Source of the DNA: Thalassospira indica
Lineage (GTDB): Bacteria > Pseudomonadota > Alphaproteobacteria > Rhodospirillales > Thalassospiraceae
Direction: 5' to 3'
NCBI RefSeq assembly: GCF_003403095.1
Contig: NZ_CP031555.1
Coordinates: 744,001-808,000, forward strand
Length of the DNA: 64,000 nucleotides
The notes under the pieces were generated by a model. The model was not told the DNA's origin, searched no databases, and saw only the letters and a list, made by a program, of their open reading frames with translations. This document shows positions 8,319 through 20,205 of the stretch, in pieces. Positions within the stretch are counted from its first letter, which is position 1; each line of letters starts with the position of its first letter. The translations under genes were made by a program, and so were the position numbers.

Positions 8319-9590
8319 ATGACAACACGCACCGAACTGGTTGATGCAATCAAAAAGCATCAGCTCTTTGTCATGAAGCAGCCCGGCGGTCGGCGATTGC
8401 AGCTCCGCAATGGCAACCTGTCGCGCATCAAGATGAGCAAAATCAGTCTTGAAGATGCGGTGCTTCCCGGTGCCAATTTCATTCAGGCCCAGATCCAGGA
8501 TGTCAAATTTGATTTCTGTGATCTGTTCGGAACCAACTTTGTCGAGGCCAATCTCGAAGGTTCAAGCTTCATGCGCGCCGACTTGCGCGGCGCCAACATG
8601 GCGCGTGCCAAACTGCGCAATGCCAACCTGACCGGGGCCGATCTTCGATCCGGTGTGATGGTGATTGTCGATGCCGGACGCGAGAAAAAGGTCAAGCGAC
8701 AAACAGATCTGACCAATGCAGACCTTCAGGGATCGGTGATGTCCGGAGCCAATCTGGCCGAAAGCAACATGTCCGGTGCCCGGCTTGCCGATGCGGATCT
8801 GAGTGACGCCAACATGTTTGCCGTGAACCTTGCCGGCGCGGATCTTTCGGGCTGCAACCTGTCGGGCGCAAAGCTCAAGAACGCCAACCTCAAGGGTGCA
8901 AAGCTCAAGGATACGCTTTTGCTTGGCACGGACTTGTCGGGTGCCAATCTGCGCAATGTTGATCTGGCGAACGTTGATCTGTCGCAGGCCAATACGTCAA
9001 ACTCGATTGGCAGCAAGGCGGCAACGCCGCTCCCTGATGATATCCGCATCTTGCTCAATGCCCATACCGAGTGGCTGACAAGTGGCGGCATATCGGGCGC
9101 ACGTCTTGATGTGACCGGTCGTGATCTGACTGAACTTGATTTCACCGGGTTTGATCTTTCAGCGGCATGTTTTGATGATTGCATCCTGCGCGGTGTTTTG
9201 CTGGTCGATACCATTCTGGTCATGGCATCGATGCGCAATGCCGACTTGTCCCGCGCCCGGCTGAGCGGATCGATCATGAACGGTGTGCGGATGTCCTATG
9301 CCAACTGCACCAAGGCCGTGCTTCAGGGCGTCAAGTTCGGTGGCGTCGAACAACGTGATGCCAAGGGACAAAAAACGGGCGAGGTCTGGCGCGCAGACCT
9401 TCATGCGACGGACTTTTCATACGCTGACCTTCGAAACTCGGTTTTCGATGAGCCCCACATGAAGGGGGCCAAGCTTTGCAAGGCCAATATTTCCGGTGTT
9501 GCCTTTGGTGAAACGGACCTGAGCGATGTCGATCTTGACGGTACCAACACCGGCTCGATTCTGACCGGAATCATCCCCGGTAAGGTTTAA
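8319..9590 (+). CDS. Pentapeptide-repeat protein (paralogue 1)
   Basis: 423 residues made mostly of A(D/N)LXX-type pentapeptide repeats, which fold into a right-handed quadrilateral beta-helix. A short non-repeat N-terminus (about 1-30) precedes a first repeat block (about 30-235). A linker with the pattern LLNAHTEWLTSGG (about 250) leads to a second block running to the C-terminus. There is no signal peptide or membrane segment. The ATG at 8319 matches the start of the downstream paralogue; a TTG at 8295 is in frame. The role is unknown; some pentapeptide proteins mimic DNA and protect gyrase, but that cannot be inferred from the repeats alone. A near-copy follows 182 bases downstream. Confidence 0.88.
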   Translation: MTTRTELVDAIKKHQLFVMKQPGGRRLQLRNGNLSRIKMSKISLEDAVLPGANFIQAQIQDVKFDFCDLFGTNFVEANLEGSSFMRADLRGANMARAKLRNANLTGADLRSGVMVIVDAGREKKVKRQTDLTNADLQGSVMSGANLAESNMSGARLADADLSDANMFAVNLAGADLSGCNLSGAKLKNANLKGAKLKDTLLLGTDLSGANLRNVDLANVDLSQANTSNSIGSKAATPLPDDIRILLNAHTEWLTSGGISGARLDVTGRDLTELDFTGFDLSAACFDDCILRGVLLVDTILVMASMRNADLSRARLSGSIMNGVRMSYANCTKAVLQGVKFGGVEQRDAKGQKTGEVWRADLHATDFSYADLRNSVFDEPHMKGAKLCKANISGVAFGETDLSDVDLDGTNTGSILTGIIPGKV

Positions 9591-9772
9591 GATTCAACCC
9601 TGCCAGGGTGCGGGTGCACTAAGCGTTCGGATAGTTTTTCCCGCTTTTTAAAGACTTAAACCGTCCCAATGTCGCGCAATGTCTTAAACAAATTGCGTTG
9701 CGGGGAAACTGCGTCATTCTATAATCCAGAATAACAAGAATCTAATTTAGAATCTCTGGGGTTTTCTACTGA

Positions 9773-11047
9773 ATGTCATCGCGTTCGGAATTGATTGATT
9801 CAATCAAGAAGCATCAACTTTATCTCAATCAAAAGCCGGGCGGGGTGCGCATGCAAAAGCGCAACTGCAATCTTTCCCGCATCAAAATGAGCAAGATCAG
9901 CCTGAAAGAGGCGGTATTACCCGGTGCAAACTTCATTCAGGCATCGGCGCGCGATGTTTGTTTCGATTTCTGTGACCTGTTTGGCGCGAACTTTGTTGAG
10001 GCTGATCTCGAAAATTCGACCTTTGAACGCGCCGATCTGCGCGGAGCCAATATGGCACGGTCCAGTTTGCGCAATGCCAACCTGAACGGCATTGATCTGC
10101 GCGCAGGCATCATGGTGGTTCTTGAAGGGGCTCGTGAACGCACGGTCAAACGCGAAACCGACATGTCTAATACCGACCTCGAAGGTGCGATGATGTGGGG
10201 GGCCAATATGGCCGGTGCCAACATGTCGGGATCGCGCCTTGCGCATACCGATATGAGTGACGCCAACATGTTTGCCGTCAACCTCGAAGGCGCTGATCTG
10301 ACCGGGTGCAAGATGAACGGCGCAAAGCTTCGCAATGCCAACCTCAAGGGGGCGAAGCTTGCCGGGACGGAACTTGTCGGTGCGGATCTGAGCGGTGCGA
10401 ACCTGCGCAATGTCGACTTGCAGGATGTCGATTTGTCGCAGGCCAACACATCCTACTCAATCGGTGGCGGTACGCCGACGGCCCCGCTGGTTGATGATAT
10501 TCGCGAACTTGTAAACGGCCACAGTACCTGGCTGGCCACCGGCGGCAAAACCGGCATGCCAATGATTGCTGCCGGTCGCGATTTGTCGGGCATGGACTTT
10601 TCGGGCATGGACCTGTCCGGGGCCGTCTTTGACAAATGCATCCTGCGCGGCACGCTTTTTGTCGATACCATTCTTGCCATGTGTTCGATGCGCGAAGCCG
10701 ACATGCATAAAATCCGCATGAATGGTGCTGTGCTGGATGGTGTGCGCATGGCCGGTTCTGATTGTAGCGAGGGCGTGTTCCAGGGCGTTCACTTTGGCGG
10801 TGTCGATCAGCGCGACAAGAAGGGTGAAAAGACCGGCGTCGTCTGGAACGCGGATCTTTCGGATGTCAATTTCGAACAGGCCGATTTGCGCAACTCGGTA
10901 TTTGATGAAGCCAAGATGAAGGGCGCCAATCTGACCAAGGCAAACGTTGCCGGCGTCGCCTTTGGCGCCACGGATCTGAGCGAAACCGAACTTGAAGGTG
11001 CCAATGTTGGTCTGATCCTCAATGGCTATATTCCCGGCAAGAGATAA
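9773..11047 (+). CDS. Pentapeptide-repeat protein (paralogue 2)
   Basis: 424 residues, colinear with the preceding gene: the same N-terminus (SELIDSIKKHQL), the same first repeat block, the same interrupting linker (LVNGHSTWLATGG) and the same second block with FGGVDQRDKKGEKTG. This is a tandem duplication with substantial divergence. The ATG follows an AT-rich leader with a purine run (CTCTGGGG). A strong bidirectional terminator begins 32 bases after the stop. As in its twin, two beta-helix segments are separated by a non-repeat hinge, which suggests a rigid two-rod scaffold. The biochemical function is unknown. Confidence 0.88.
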   Translation: MSSRSELIDSIKKHQLYLNQKPGGVRMQKRNCNLSRIKMSKISLKEAVLPGANFIQASARDVCFDFCDLFGANFVEADLENSTFERADLRGANMARSSLRNANLNGIDLRAGIMVVLEGARERTVKRETDMSNTDLEGAMMWGANMAGANMSGSRLAHTDMSDANMFAVNLEGADLTGCKMNGAKLRNANLKGAKLAGTELVGADLSGANLRNVDLQDVDLSQANTSYSIGGGTPTAPLVDDIRELVNGHSTWLATGGKTGMPMIAAGRDLSGMDFSGMDLSGAVFDKCILRGTLFVDTILAMCSMREADMHKIRMNGAVLDGVRMAGSDCSEGVFQGVHFGGVDQRDKKGEKTGVVWNADLSDVNFEQADLRNSVFDEAKMKGANLTKANVAGVAFGATDLSETELEGANVGLILNGYIPGKR

Positions 11048-11078
11048 CCTCTGCCGATCACGGCCCGAAAACGCAAAA

Positions 11079-11107
11079 CGCCGCCTTCAGTGAAGGCGGC
11101 GTTTTTT
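11079..11107 (+). terminator. Rho-independent terminator after pentapeptide genes, bidirectional
   Basis: A 10-bp perfect GC-rich stem, CGCCGCCTTC pairing with GAAGGCGGCG, with a 3-base loop and a run of six T. An A run on the 5' side lets it also serve the convergent argJ gene. Confidence 0.92.
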
Positions 11108-11128
11108 AGTGCGCAGGACTATGATCGC

Positions 11129-12358
11129 TTAGCTGCGGTAATCCGCATTAATCGAGATGTAGCCATGCGTCAGGTCACAGGTCCAAACCGTGGCTGCACC
11201 ATCGCCAAAGCCAAGATCGGCATCAATGTCGATATACTGGCCCTTGATGTGGGCCTCGACCGGGCCTTCGTCATAATCGGCAACACGTTCACCGTTCTTG
11301 GCCAACGTAATGCCACCGATTGCAACGCTCAGCTTGTTGGGATCGGCGGTTACACCGCATTTGCCAACAGCCATGACGATACGGCCCCAGTTGGCGTCTT
11401 CACCCGCAATCGCGGTTTTGACAAGCGGGGAGTTGGCAATGGCCTTCGCGGCAGTTTTGGCCTCTTTTTCGTTCACGGCACCGGTGACTTTGACGGTGAT
11501 GAATTTCGAAGCGCCCTCGCCATCGCGAACGATCTGATGGGCAAGATCACGCAGTACGTCTTCAAATGCCGCCTTGAACGCGGCAAGTTCCGGATCGTTG
11601 ACGTCACTAATTGCGTCATTGCCCGCCTTGCCCGTGGCAGCCACCAGAAGCGTGTCCGAGGTTGACGTATCGCTATCAACCGTTATCGCGTTGAAGCTGC
11701 GATTGTTGCAATCGGCCAGAATGGCTTGCAGCACATTGTGCGGCAGGGCGGCATCGGTAAACACAAAGCTTAGCATGGTTGCCATGTTCGGCTCGATCAT
11801 GCCCGATCCCTTGGCGATACCGGCAATGGTCACGGTCTTGCCATTGATGGTCGCGGTGGCTGACGCGCCCTTGGGGAAGGTATCGGTGGTCATGATGGCC
11901 TTGGCGGCATCAAGCCAGCCGGCCTCATTGGCCAGAAGATCACCCAGTGCATCGGTGATGCGGTTGGCCGTGGTCGGTTCGCCAATCACGCCGGTCGATG
12001 CGGTAAAGATTTCGGTTTTTGCACAGCCGAGTGCCTTGGACACGGCTTCGACCTTGTCAGCAACGAACTTTTCGCCAGCCTTGCCGGTAAAGGCGACGGA
12101 GTTACCCGCATTGACAAAAAAGGCACGTGCCGTACCACCCTTAAGTGCCTCACGTCCCCAGCGGACCGCCGCCGATGCGGTGGTCGACGTGGTGAAGACA
12201 CCGGCGACCTGCGTGCCTGGCTCGAGTTCGGCCATCAGAACATCCGGGCGCCCCTTATAGCGAATGCCAAGGGTTGCGGTATGCAGTTTAACGCCAGCAA
12301 TCGCCGGAAGGTCTGGGAATGCCGCAGGGGCAAGCGGTGAAATGGCAGTCGCAACCAT
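11129..12358 (-). CDS. argJ: Bifunctional ornithine acetyltransferase / N-acetylglutamate synthase
   Basis: 410 residues. ArgJ transfers acetyl from N-acetylornithine to glutamate, closing the acetyl cycle of arginine synthesis, and in bifunctional forms also uses acetyl-CoA. The proenzyme self-cleaves before a threonine in the motif [14 protein letters not shown], here between A193 and T194, giving alpha and beta chains. ASTGVIGEP (about 120-128) is also typical. The ATG at 12358 follows AAAGGAAA; an upstream in-frame start at 12403 is less likely. It sits downstream of the parvulin gene on the same strand but beyond a terminator, so it probably has its own promoter. Confidence 0.95.
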   Translation of the reverse strand: MVATAISPLAPAAFPDLPAIAGVKLHTATLGIRYKGRPDVLMAELEPGTQVAGVFTTSTTASAAVRWGREALKGGTARAFFVNAGNSVAFTGKAGEKFVADKVEAVSKALGCAKTEIFTASTGVIGEPTTANRITDALGDLLANEAGWLDAAKAIMTTDTFPKGASATATINGKTVTIAGIAKGSGMIEPNMATMLSFVFTDAALPHNVLQAILADCNNRSFNAITVDSDTSTSDTLLVAATGKAGNDAISDVNDPELAAFKAAFEDVLRDLAHQIVRDGEGASKFITVKVTGAVNEKEAKTAAKAIANSPLVKTAIAGEDANWGRIVMAVGKCGVTADPNKLSVAIGGITLAKNGERVADYDEGPVEAHIKGQYIDIDADLGFGDGAATVWTCDLTHGYISINADYRS

Positions 12359-12454
12359 CAGTGCAGTTTCCTTTATTGGATAAGTCGGTCCATCCTGCCG
12401 CAATGGCGACGAAAAGCAAGCGGCAGAATGAATTTACGCGATCAAATGATGTGT

Positions 12455-12491
12455 AAAAAACGGGGCGAAGCCAATGGCTGCACCCCGTTTT
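12455..12491 (-). terminator. Rho-independent terminator after the parvulin gene
   Basis: On the minus strand AAAACGGGG pairs with CCCCGTTTT (bases 12457-12465 and 12483-12491). A smaller AGCC/GGCT hairpin lies inside, and six T follow on the minus strand. Confidence 0.85.
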
Positions 12492-12546
12492 CGAATTCTC
12501 TAACGCCAGTCGCGATCAATCTATGCTGACCGCGACGTTTGCGGAA

Positions 12547-13413
12547 TTATTCCGCCGGCTTTTCCTTGGCGGCTTCTTCTGCTGCCTTCGCGGCTTCGAT
12601 TTCGACATAGTTGACGATTTCGGCATCAGAACGCAGGTCTTCGACAAGTGCGTTAAACGCATCGCGGCTGATTTCGGCCACCAGCTGTTGACGGACTTCG
12701 TCAAGCGACGGCTGGGTGCCTTCTTTTTTCTCTTCAACCTTGATCACGTGCCAGCCGAACTGGGTCTGAACCGGCTCGCTCGAATAGGTGCCCGGTTCCA
12801 TGGCAAAGGCTGCCTCGGCGAACGGTGCGACCATGTCGGCACGGTTAAAGAAGCCAAGATCACCACCGTTCGGACCGGACGGGCCGGTTGATTTTTCTTT
12901 GGCGAGTTCGACGAAGTCGGCACCATCGTCAAGTTCTGCGATGATGGCTTTTGCGTCTTCTTCGCTTTCAAGCAGGATATGGCGGGCGTGGACCTGCGGC
13001 TCCGGCTCGTTGGTTTTGATGAATTCTTCGTATTTTGCTTCGATCGCATCATCGGTGATCGCGTCACTGAGCGCACGATCCAGATAGGTTTCCGCGATCA
13101 GGCGGCGCTCAAGGGCTGCGATCTGTGCTTTGACTTCCTCGTCATCAGCCAGACCAGCTTCGCTGCCGGCATCCATCAGCAGGCGCTGATTGATTTCACG
13201 GGTCAGAAGATCCGCTTTAAGCATGTCAAACGGAAGCTGGCGATACTGTTGCGGCAGGCCCTGCTGGGTTGCGCGGACTTCTGATTCAAGAATGTCCTCG
13301 CCATTGACCGTCGCCAGCACCGGGTCTTCTGCCGGTGCAGCGTCCTGTGCCATGGCAGGGGATGCGAAAATGACGGTTGCCAGGGACGCAGCAAGAAGGG
13401 ATTTGCGCAGCAT
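12547..13413 (-). CDS. Exported parvulin-type peptidyl-prolyl isomerase
   Basis: 288 residues. A signal peptide ends near ASPAMA (residue 22). An N-terminal SurA/PpiD-like chaperone helix region (about 30-135) is followed by a parvulin PpiC domain (about 140-235) with VHARHILLES, GGDLGFF and the closing FGWHVIKVEE. The C-terminus is rich in alanine and glutamate. It should act in the periplasm, helping exported or outer-membrane proteins fold. In many alphaproteobacteria such a gene lies beside secA and argJ, and that grouping is recognisable here although two unknown genes separate it from secA. The start is the ATG that opens the signal peptide. Confidence 0.9.
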   Translation of the reverse strand: MLRKSLLAASLATVIFASPAMAQDAAPAEDPVLATVNGEDILESEVRATQQGLPQQYRQLPFDMLKADLLTREINQRLLMDAGSEAGLADDEEVKAQIAALERRLIAETYLDRALSDAITDDAIEAKYEEFIKTNEPEPQVHARHILLESEEDAKAIIAELDDGADFVELAKEKSTGPSGPNGGDLGFFNRADMVAPFAEAAFAMEPGTYSSEPVQTQFGWHVIKVEEKKEGTQPSLDEVRQQLVAEISRDAFNALVEDLRSDAEIVNYVEIEAAKAAEEAAKEKPAE

Positions 13414-13673
13414 AGTTTCTCCAGACTTTGATTTCAGATGGGCTTATGCCCAATGCCTCTGCCCACGGGTAAAACACATAAGTTGTGCCTGCACAAGGCT
13501 TCGCCGTGGATGTCGCACCTTTTGACAAAGCTTTCTGTCTAAAATGTGAAGAAGCTAAATTTGCGTGTCAGCATGTTGTGATGTGTATCATTGCGTTCAC
13601 GCGCGCGCATCACCCGAAAGGCGGGCAATGATCGGACGACAGTTATGTGAAATTCTGACACGGTTGGGACTGT

Positions 13674-14815
13674 TCAGGCCTGAACGTCAAACAGCACTTC
13701 ACCGACTGTTCCTTGTGACCCGTCTGTTCGGGTGAAACCCGATTTGGCCACTAGATCCCCGCCGATCAGGCGTTCATCCAATGGTGTGATCATGGTCAGC
13801 GATATCGATTTGATGTCTTCGCTTGCCAAGCTGCTCTGGCTTCCATCGGCACGTAGTAGAACGAGCGAGCTGAACACAGCATCACTTTCGTCAATCACGC
13901 CATCCTGGTTGTCGTCATATTTTGCCAGTTCAGCAAAGCCGTCTTTGGCACCGTTCTGGTCACCAAACAGTTCGGTGCCGTCGTTGATTTCACCATCACC
14001 ATTGCGATCGAGCGCAAGCAGCGCATCCCCGCCACTTACCCACGCGGTTTGATCCTCGTCGCCATCGCCGTCAATGTCGAATGTGACGCCGTTGGCAACG
14101 TCGGTGACATCAATGCCATTGCCGTCAAGGTCCAGGATAAGGGGGCCACCTGCTGATATATCTGACGAATTTCAATGCTTGTATACTTGACGCTGATTTG
14201 CTCAATCTTGGCATTGATTTCGGCCAAGGAAATGCCCCCACTCATTCGGCCCGAGGAACCGCTTTGAAGCTGGGTAAGGTCAATATTGACGGCTTGTGAT
14301 ATCATCTGCAGGGAACCTGCATCGGCCTTGATGTCGCCCGAAGCAATCCCCTTTACGAGTGATTCGACGGATATGCCATTGGGAACGCCGTCGACACCGC
14401 TGATCGCAACATCACCAAGCGGACCATCGGCCATCTCAGACGCAATCTGACGTGCTTTTTCGGGCGGGACGCCAATCATTGAAAGAATGATAAAGGCATC
14501 ATTATCCATTCGACCCTGCGCATCCTGAATGGCGGGTTTGACGGCATTCAGAACATCTAGCGCATTGGTTTGCACTTCAAAAACCGGCAAATGGGCAAAC
14601 GGTTCCGGCGCATCTTCAACTTTCTCGTTGGCCTTAGCGCTCAGGTCCACCTGATCTGCAATCGCGCGTTGGACCTTGCTCAACTGTCCCGCATTTGTTT
14701 TTTGCGCCGCAACGCTTTCGGCAGCAGCCTTTGCTGCTGCCTGCGCGCCGGCATAGGCATCCATACCGGCTGTGCCGGTTTGCTGTGGGGGGACCATGTT
14801 CGGGTCAAACATCAT
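13674..14815 (-). pseudogene. Frameshifted calcium-binding-like protein
   Basis: An excellent GGAAGGAGGTG site precedes ATGATG at 14815-14810, and a frame runs to about 14160 (ending EISVKYTSIEIRQI by my reading of VKYTSIEIRQI). There the sense shifts: the continuation in another frame reads SAGGPLILDLDGNGID and then acidic calcium-loop-like units (DIDGDGDED, DRNGDGEIND, DDNQDGVIDE) down to the stop at 13674. The break coincides with the ATATAT run at 14156-14161; removing one AT unit would restore one continuous frame of 379 codons. It could be a true mutation, a variable site or a sequencing error. No signal peptide is seen. The function is unknown; a surface or secreted calcium-dependent protein is a guess from the C-terminal domain. 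Confidence 0.75.
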
Positions 14816-14870
14816 TCAGCACCTCCTTCCTGAAGGGCTGCGGGATGTCGGACACGACATCCCGTCGCAG

Positions 14871-15977
14871 TTAAATCAGAACATCCTGTTCCTGTGTCGG
14901 GTCAGTGACGGGCACGGTTTCACCATTCGGGAACGTGAAGGTGGCCTTGCCATCATCCTGACCAAAGAGGCCCATCGGCATCATCATATCAACGGTCAGC
15001 TGAAGCGGACCGGCACCCTCGCCAGTTTCGCCTGACGGCTGATTGATGCTGCGTACGATCAGGGTTGCCTGTTCCATGAACTGTTCAGTGATCTGGGCAT
15101 TCAGGACCGCCATCCGTTCCGCCGCAAGCGCCTGACCATTGGTCTGCGCAGCACCGGCTGAGTCACCTTCTTCGGACGCATCATCAGAACCGACTGTTGC
15201 ATTCATCAATTCACGAATGAATTCAGCGACTCCGTTATCATTAATATCAAACAGAAGTCCGCCATTCTCGGCACTGGCCGGGTTGCCCAGCATATCCACA
15301 AGCGATCCGCCACCCAGCCCATCCATGACCGCACCTAGTGCGCCAAGGGCGGCGCCGGCACTGTTGCCAATTGCGATGGCTTGGGTCTTTACAACTTCGA
15401 TCTTGGCAGCCTCGTAATTAAACGAGAATTCACCGGTTTCGTTGTTGATGCTGATATCAAGCGACTGGACCGCCATGATGGCGGATTCCGATACGCCAAC
15501 CGCGGCACCATTGGCCCCGGCATATGAAATAGCGGTTTTGCTGTGGCTGGCGATCGCCTGATCAAAGGAAAACTCGAACTGGTCCTGCCCACTGGCAGCG
15601 TCGCGAATGCCATTGAACATGGCATCGGTCGCAGCAATCGCATCTTCTTCGGACATGCCCGAAAGCGCGAACATTTCCTGTACACTGCCGCGAATCATCT
15701 CAAGCGACGCATCAAGTGCGCGTTCAAACAGTTCTTCGGTTGTCAGTGGCTTATTCGACAGCGATTTTCCTGCCGACGGGGCAAGCTTCTGGCTGTCATT
15801 ATGTGCGGCAAGCGCATCGTCTGACAACGCAACCGGATCAACCTGATTGCGGGCATCAGTTCGCGCCTTTGCGGCACTGTCACCGGCATCGGGATTACTT
15901 TTTGAGATGGGCTGACGCGCATCCTGAAGGGCGGATTGACCCTGACGAAATGGATTAAGCGCTGAGAAATCGACCAT
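14871..15977 (-). CDS. Unrecognised protein, 368 residues
   Basis: I do not recognise the family. The ATG at 15977 follows a near-perfect AGGAGGAGG site; the upstream in-frame start at 16034 has none. The protein is acidic, without a signal peptide or obvious membrane helix. It has a low-complexity N-terminus (about 1-75), a helical middle with MFALSGMSEEDAIAATDAM, a stretch SLDISINNETGEFSFNYE, an alanine/glycine-rich segment (about 190-230) and a C-terminus ending EQDVLI. The frameshifted calcium-binding-like gene starts 55 bases downstream with an equally strong ribosome site, so the two probably form an operon. No secretion or toxin motif is visible. Confidence 0.75.
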   Translation of the reverse strand: MVDFSALNPFRQGQSALQDARQPISKSNPDAGDSAAKARTDARNQVDPVALSDDALAAHNDSQKLAPSAGKSLSNKPLTTEELFERALDASLEMIRGSVQEMFALSGMSEEDAIAATDAMFNGIRDAASGQDQFEFSFDQAIASHSKTAISYAGANGAAVGVSESAIMAVQSLDISINNETGEFSFNYEAAKIEVVKTQAIAIGNSAGAALGALGAVMDGLGGGSLVDMLGNPASAENGGLLFDINDNGVAEFIRELMNATVGSDDASEEGDSAGAAQTNGQALAAERMAVLNAQITEQFMEQATLIVRSINQPSGETGEGAGPLQLTVDMMMPMGLFGQDDGKATFTFPNGETVPVTDPTQEQDVLI

Positions 15978-16312
15978 AATCCTCCTCCTGAGGACGTGAT
16001 TTGGCAGCGTTTTCGGTGCAACCCTGCGTGCCAAAACGAGCTACATGCTCTGTTAGGGTTTAAAACTATTAGGCGAATGGTACGCCGATTTTTCGTATTT
16101 CTCAAGCAAGAAGGGATCAACAGCCAAAAACGAAAATGTGAAACCGTCCGGATGTGTCCGGGGACTGCGGTGAAAACCGGTAATTTTCAGCCCAACATTA
16201 GCGATATTGGCTCGTTCCGTTGACAGATGGCAGGCAGGGTTCTATCTGTGATCGGGCTCCGCTTTCTGTAGGGCCTCATTGTGTCTTAATTTATTTGTTC
16301 AGGAACGTATTA
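15978..16312. other. Divergent intergenic region upstream of secA
   Basis: 335 bases between a minus-strand unknown gene and secA. I see no credible ORF, RNA or clear promoter pair. An AT-rich stretch lies just before the secA ribosome site at about 16281-16312. Confidence 0.4.
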
Positions 16313-19018
<2,706 letters not shown>

Positions 19019-19046
19019 TCGAAAAGGCCATGAAATTTAGGAAAAA

Positions 19047-19073
19047 CGCGCACCTTCGGGATGCGCGCTTTTT
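19047..19073 (+). terminator. Rho-independent terminator after secA
   Basis: CGCGCA pairs with TGCGCG around a CTTCGG tetraloop closure, followed by five T. Confidence 0.85.
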
Positions 19074-19078
19074 CTTTG

Positions 19079-19963
19079 TCAGTTGTTTGCCGTAAGGGCC
19101 TTTGTTGGCAGATGGCTTTGCAGGAACTGTTTGACCGGACCCAACACCGCATCATCGGTTGTCAGATAGAACCCCATTGCAATCAGGGTTCCGGCATGGC
19201 CCGTTTCGGGGACTTCGACAAGTTCTGCATTTGGGGCCAGTTCGGCAAGCTTCCTCGAATTGCGGGGTAAAACCGTGTGATCTCGGGTGCCCGTTATCAA
19301 CAAAAGCGGCGGCATATGCGCCAGATCCATCTCGACCGGCTGGCTTTGATCCGCTGGTGTATCGCCGAATGCATTCCGGGTGGCCGCAACATCATAAGGA
19401 TAAAAATCATATGGGCCCGACAGCCCGATGATGCCGGCAATGTCATCGGCATCAAGCCCGACAGCTTGCAGATACTGTTGGTCTGCAACCAGCTGAACGG
19501 CGTTATAGGCCCCGGCGGAATGCCCGGCCAACATGATCGGGACCTCCTCCCGTATTTGATCGGGGTGTTGCCCGGCATAGCCTTTCATAAAGGCTATTGC
19601 AGCTGCCCCGTCCTCGATAAAGGCCGGGAAATGAACATCGGGCACCAATCGGTAATCATGAATGGCAACCGCATAGCCAAACTCGGCAAAACGTTTGGCG
19701 ATAAAGGCATACTTACCACGGTCACCAGAATCCCAGGACCCGCCATAAAACCAGATCACAAGTGGGGCGGGCTGAAGTGACGGATCGGGCAGATAAAGAT
19801 CCAGAACCTGCCGCTCATCCGGGCCATAGGAAAGTGCCGCTATATCAGGTTCTATATCGCCAGCCTGCCAATGATTGTAAGCACCAAGCTTGTCACATCC
19901 GGCCAGAAGCACCATTGCGACAACGGAATTGGTCGTCATGCTCAGAAACTTTTTGGGAAACAT
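19079..19963 (-). CDS. Lipoprotein alpha/beta hydrolase (esterase-like)
   Basis: 294 residues. A lipoprotein signal (MVLLAGC lipobox, Cys near residue 23) predicts a lipid-anchored envelope protein. The alpha/beta hydrolase core shows the oxyanion-type FYGGSW, the nucleophile elbow GHSAGAYN, an acid region GTRDHTV and the late histidine in ETGHAG, so the catalytic triad appears complete. It resembles carboxylesterase/kynurenine-formamidase-like enzymes, but the substrate is not predictable. The ATG at 19963 gives a normal lipoprotein signal; a TTG at 19984 is in frame. The gene ends only a few bases from the secA terminator and is convergent with secA. Confidence 0.85.
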   Translation of the reverse strand: MFPKKFLSMTTNSVVAMVLLAGCDKLGAYNHWQAGDIEPDIAALSYGPDERQVLDLYLPDPSLQPAPLVIWFYGGSWDSGDRGKYAFIAKRFAEFGYAVAIHDYRLVPDVHFPAFIEDGAAAIAFMKGYAGQHPDQIREEVPIMLAGHSAGAYNAVQLVADQQYLQAVGLDADDIAGIIGLSGPYDFYPYDVAATRNAFGDTPADQSQPVEMDLAHMPPLLLITGTRDHTVLPRNSRKLAELAPNAELVEVPETGHAGTLIAMGFYLTTDDAVLGPVKQFLQSHLPTKALTANN

Positions 19964-20205
19964 TCGGGGTACCGATCTATGCAAAAATTATCATTTATAT
20001 AGTCAGTACGTTAGCGCACTGAATTCCGTTTAAAACAATCAAATGGATGTTTGCGCCGACCACACTCGCTATGTCCTCGGATTTTGACAATCCAGGCCTG
20101 TAAAGCAGCGCGTCGCATGTGTATTGTTGGGATGTATTTATTAGTCCTTAATTGCCTGCTCCCTAGACTTTCCGGGCAAAGTTCAAATTCGGAGATCCAG
20201 TCAAA

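Noticed and set aside
16220..16312. N-terminal extension of SecA by 31 codons
   Set aside because: The added sequence does not resemble SecA, and the ATG at 16313 begins the standard family N-terminus with a ribosome site upstream.
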